Source of the DNA: Sulfurimonas sp. CG01_land_8_20_14_3_00_36_23
Lineage (GTDB): Bacteria > Campylobacterota > Campylobacteria > Campylobacterales > Sulfurimonadaceae
DNA length: 64,000 bases
NCBI GenBank assembly: GCA_002781365.1
Contig: PETN01000094.1
Coordinates: 1-64,000, forward strand
Direction of reading: 5' to 3'
This document shows, one piece after another, positions 63,621 through 64,000 of the stretch. Under the pieces are notes generated by a model. That model searched no databases. It was not told the DNA's origin and saw only the letters and a list, made by a program, of their open reading frames with translations. Each line of letters begins with the position of its first letter. Position 1 is the first letter of the stretch. The position numbers and the translations under genes were made by a program.

Positions 63621-64000
63621 TATGTCTATCTCGTATCTCTAAAAAAACATCTAAATTTTCCATAAAAAGTGTGACTAGTTTTGGGTCAAAATGTTTCCCG
63701 CTCTCGTTTTTGAAAAGCTCTAAGATGGCATCTATCTCCCAAGCTTTTTTATAAACACGTTCACTTCCAAGCGCGTCAAATACATCTGCAAGAGCGGTGA
63801 TTCGTCCATAGATATGAATCTCGTGTGCGGCTATGCCTCTTGGATAGCCCGAACCATCCCACTTTTCATGATGTTCATGGGCTACTGTTGCGGCGGCTTT
63901 GAGGATAGGTTTATTTGAACTCTTAAGCATGTCATAACCCAGCTGTGCGTGTGTTTGCATGACAACCCACTCTTGCAAGTCGAGCTTTCTTGGCGCATTT
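63613..64000 (-). CDS. HD-GYP c-di-GMP phosphodiesterase domain, cut by window edge
   Basis: The visible ~129 residues are the C-terminal half of an HD-GYP domain that cleaves c-di-GMP. They include HHEKWDGSGYPRG, RITALADVFDALGSERVYKKAW and the tail of the core helix. The frame stays open at the right edge (LDLQEWVVMQTHAQLG), so the HD motif and any sensor domain lie beyond 64000. It is the first of three linked minus-strand genes visible here. Confidence 0.9.
   Translation of the reverse strand, partial: NAPRKLDLQEWVVMQTHAQLGYDMLKSSNKPILKAAATVAHEHHEKWDGSGYPRGIAAHEIHIYGRITALADVFDALGSERVYKKAWEIDAILELFKNESGKHFDPKLVTLFMENLDVFLEIRDRHND

Overview
The window comes from an AT-rich member of the Campylobacterota, most likely Sulfurimonas or a close relative. 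The main evidence is gene order shared with Helicobacter and its relatives: HIT protein / pheS-pheT-aroA-ispH-rpsA-small membrane protein-serA, and prenyl synthase-hemA-proS-hemC-ubiD. Free-living traits (hydrogenase maturation genes, cytochromes, a di-haem peroxidase, many Msr/redox genes) fit a chemolithotroph better than a pathogen. No rRNA, tRNA or CRISPR array is visible.

Layout. 1-0.8 kb: remnants of mobile DNA (a decayed IS256-type transposase end and a zinc-ribbon transposase-like gene). 0.9-3.9 kb: hydrogenase maturation cluster hupE-hypB-hypC-hypD, without hypE, hypA or hypF. 4-8.5 kb: aldo/keto reductase, secreted MsrB-MsrA fusion, YcaO, VF530-type protein and small proteins. 8.6-19.8 kb: a long same-strand run of essential metabolism (nadE, DegT aminotransferase, lpxK, prenyl synthase, hemA, proS, fxsA, thiol-disulfide protein, hemC, ubiD, cytochrome c). 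19.9-23.6 kb: argH, OsmC protein, a 38-aa membrane protein, lytic transglycosylase and HIT protein. 23.7-33.1 kb: the pheST-aroA-ispH-rpsA-serA block. 33.2-38.7 kb: a tripartite RND efflux operon on the minus strand whose pump gene is split in two. 38.9-50.6 kb: housekeeping genes (coaX, hisG, methyltransferase, YceI, cytochrome c peroxidase, MEMO-AMMECR1 fusion, pdxA-pdxJ, acyltransferase, DUF255 protein). 50.7-55.2 kb: GNAT-nitrilase fusion, TPR membrane protein and TonB-dependent receptor. 55.3-59.7 kb: an accessory patch with a frameshifted paiB, a RelE/ParE-type toxin-antitoxin pair, gene debris, two unrecognised membrane proteins and hairpin-rich spacers. 59.7-64 kb: metE, a DUF2892 protein, then a minus-strand group of HD-GYP, NrtS-like and soluble chemotaxis-receptor genes running off the right edge.

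The most striking signal is not a gene. The 9-mer CCACATGCC (extended consensus TTCCACATGCCA) occurs exactly 26 times on the two strands, against about 0.5 expected even with equal base frequencies. It lies in coding and non-coding DNA, and two copies pair head-to-head as perfect 15-bp hairpins just after gene ends. That is how the DNA uptake sequences of Neisseria and Haemophilus behave. I know of no such element described in Campylobacterota. Other notable points are the RND pump split at an A6G5 tract where a one-base slip would restore a single protein, a prolyl-tRNA synthetase without its editing insert, and several candidate regulatory hairpins.
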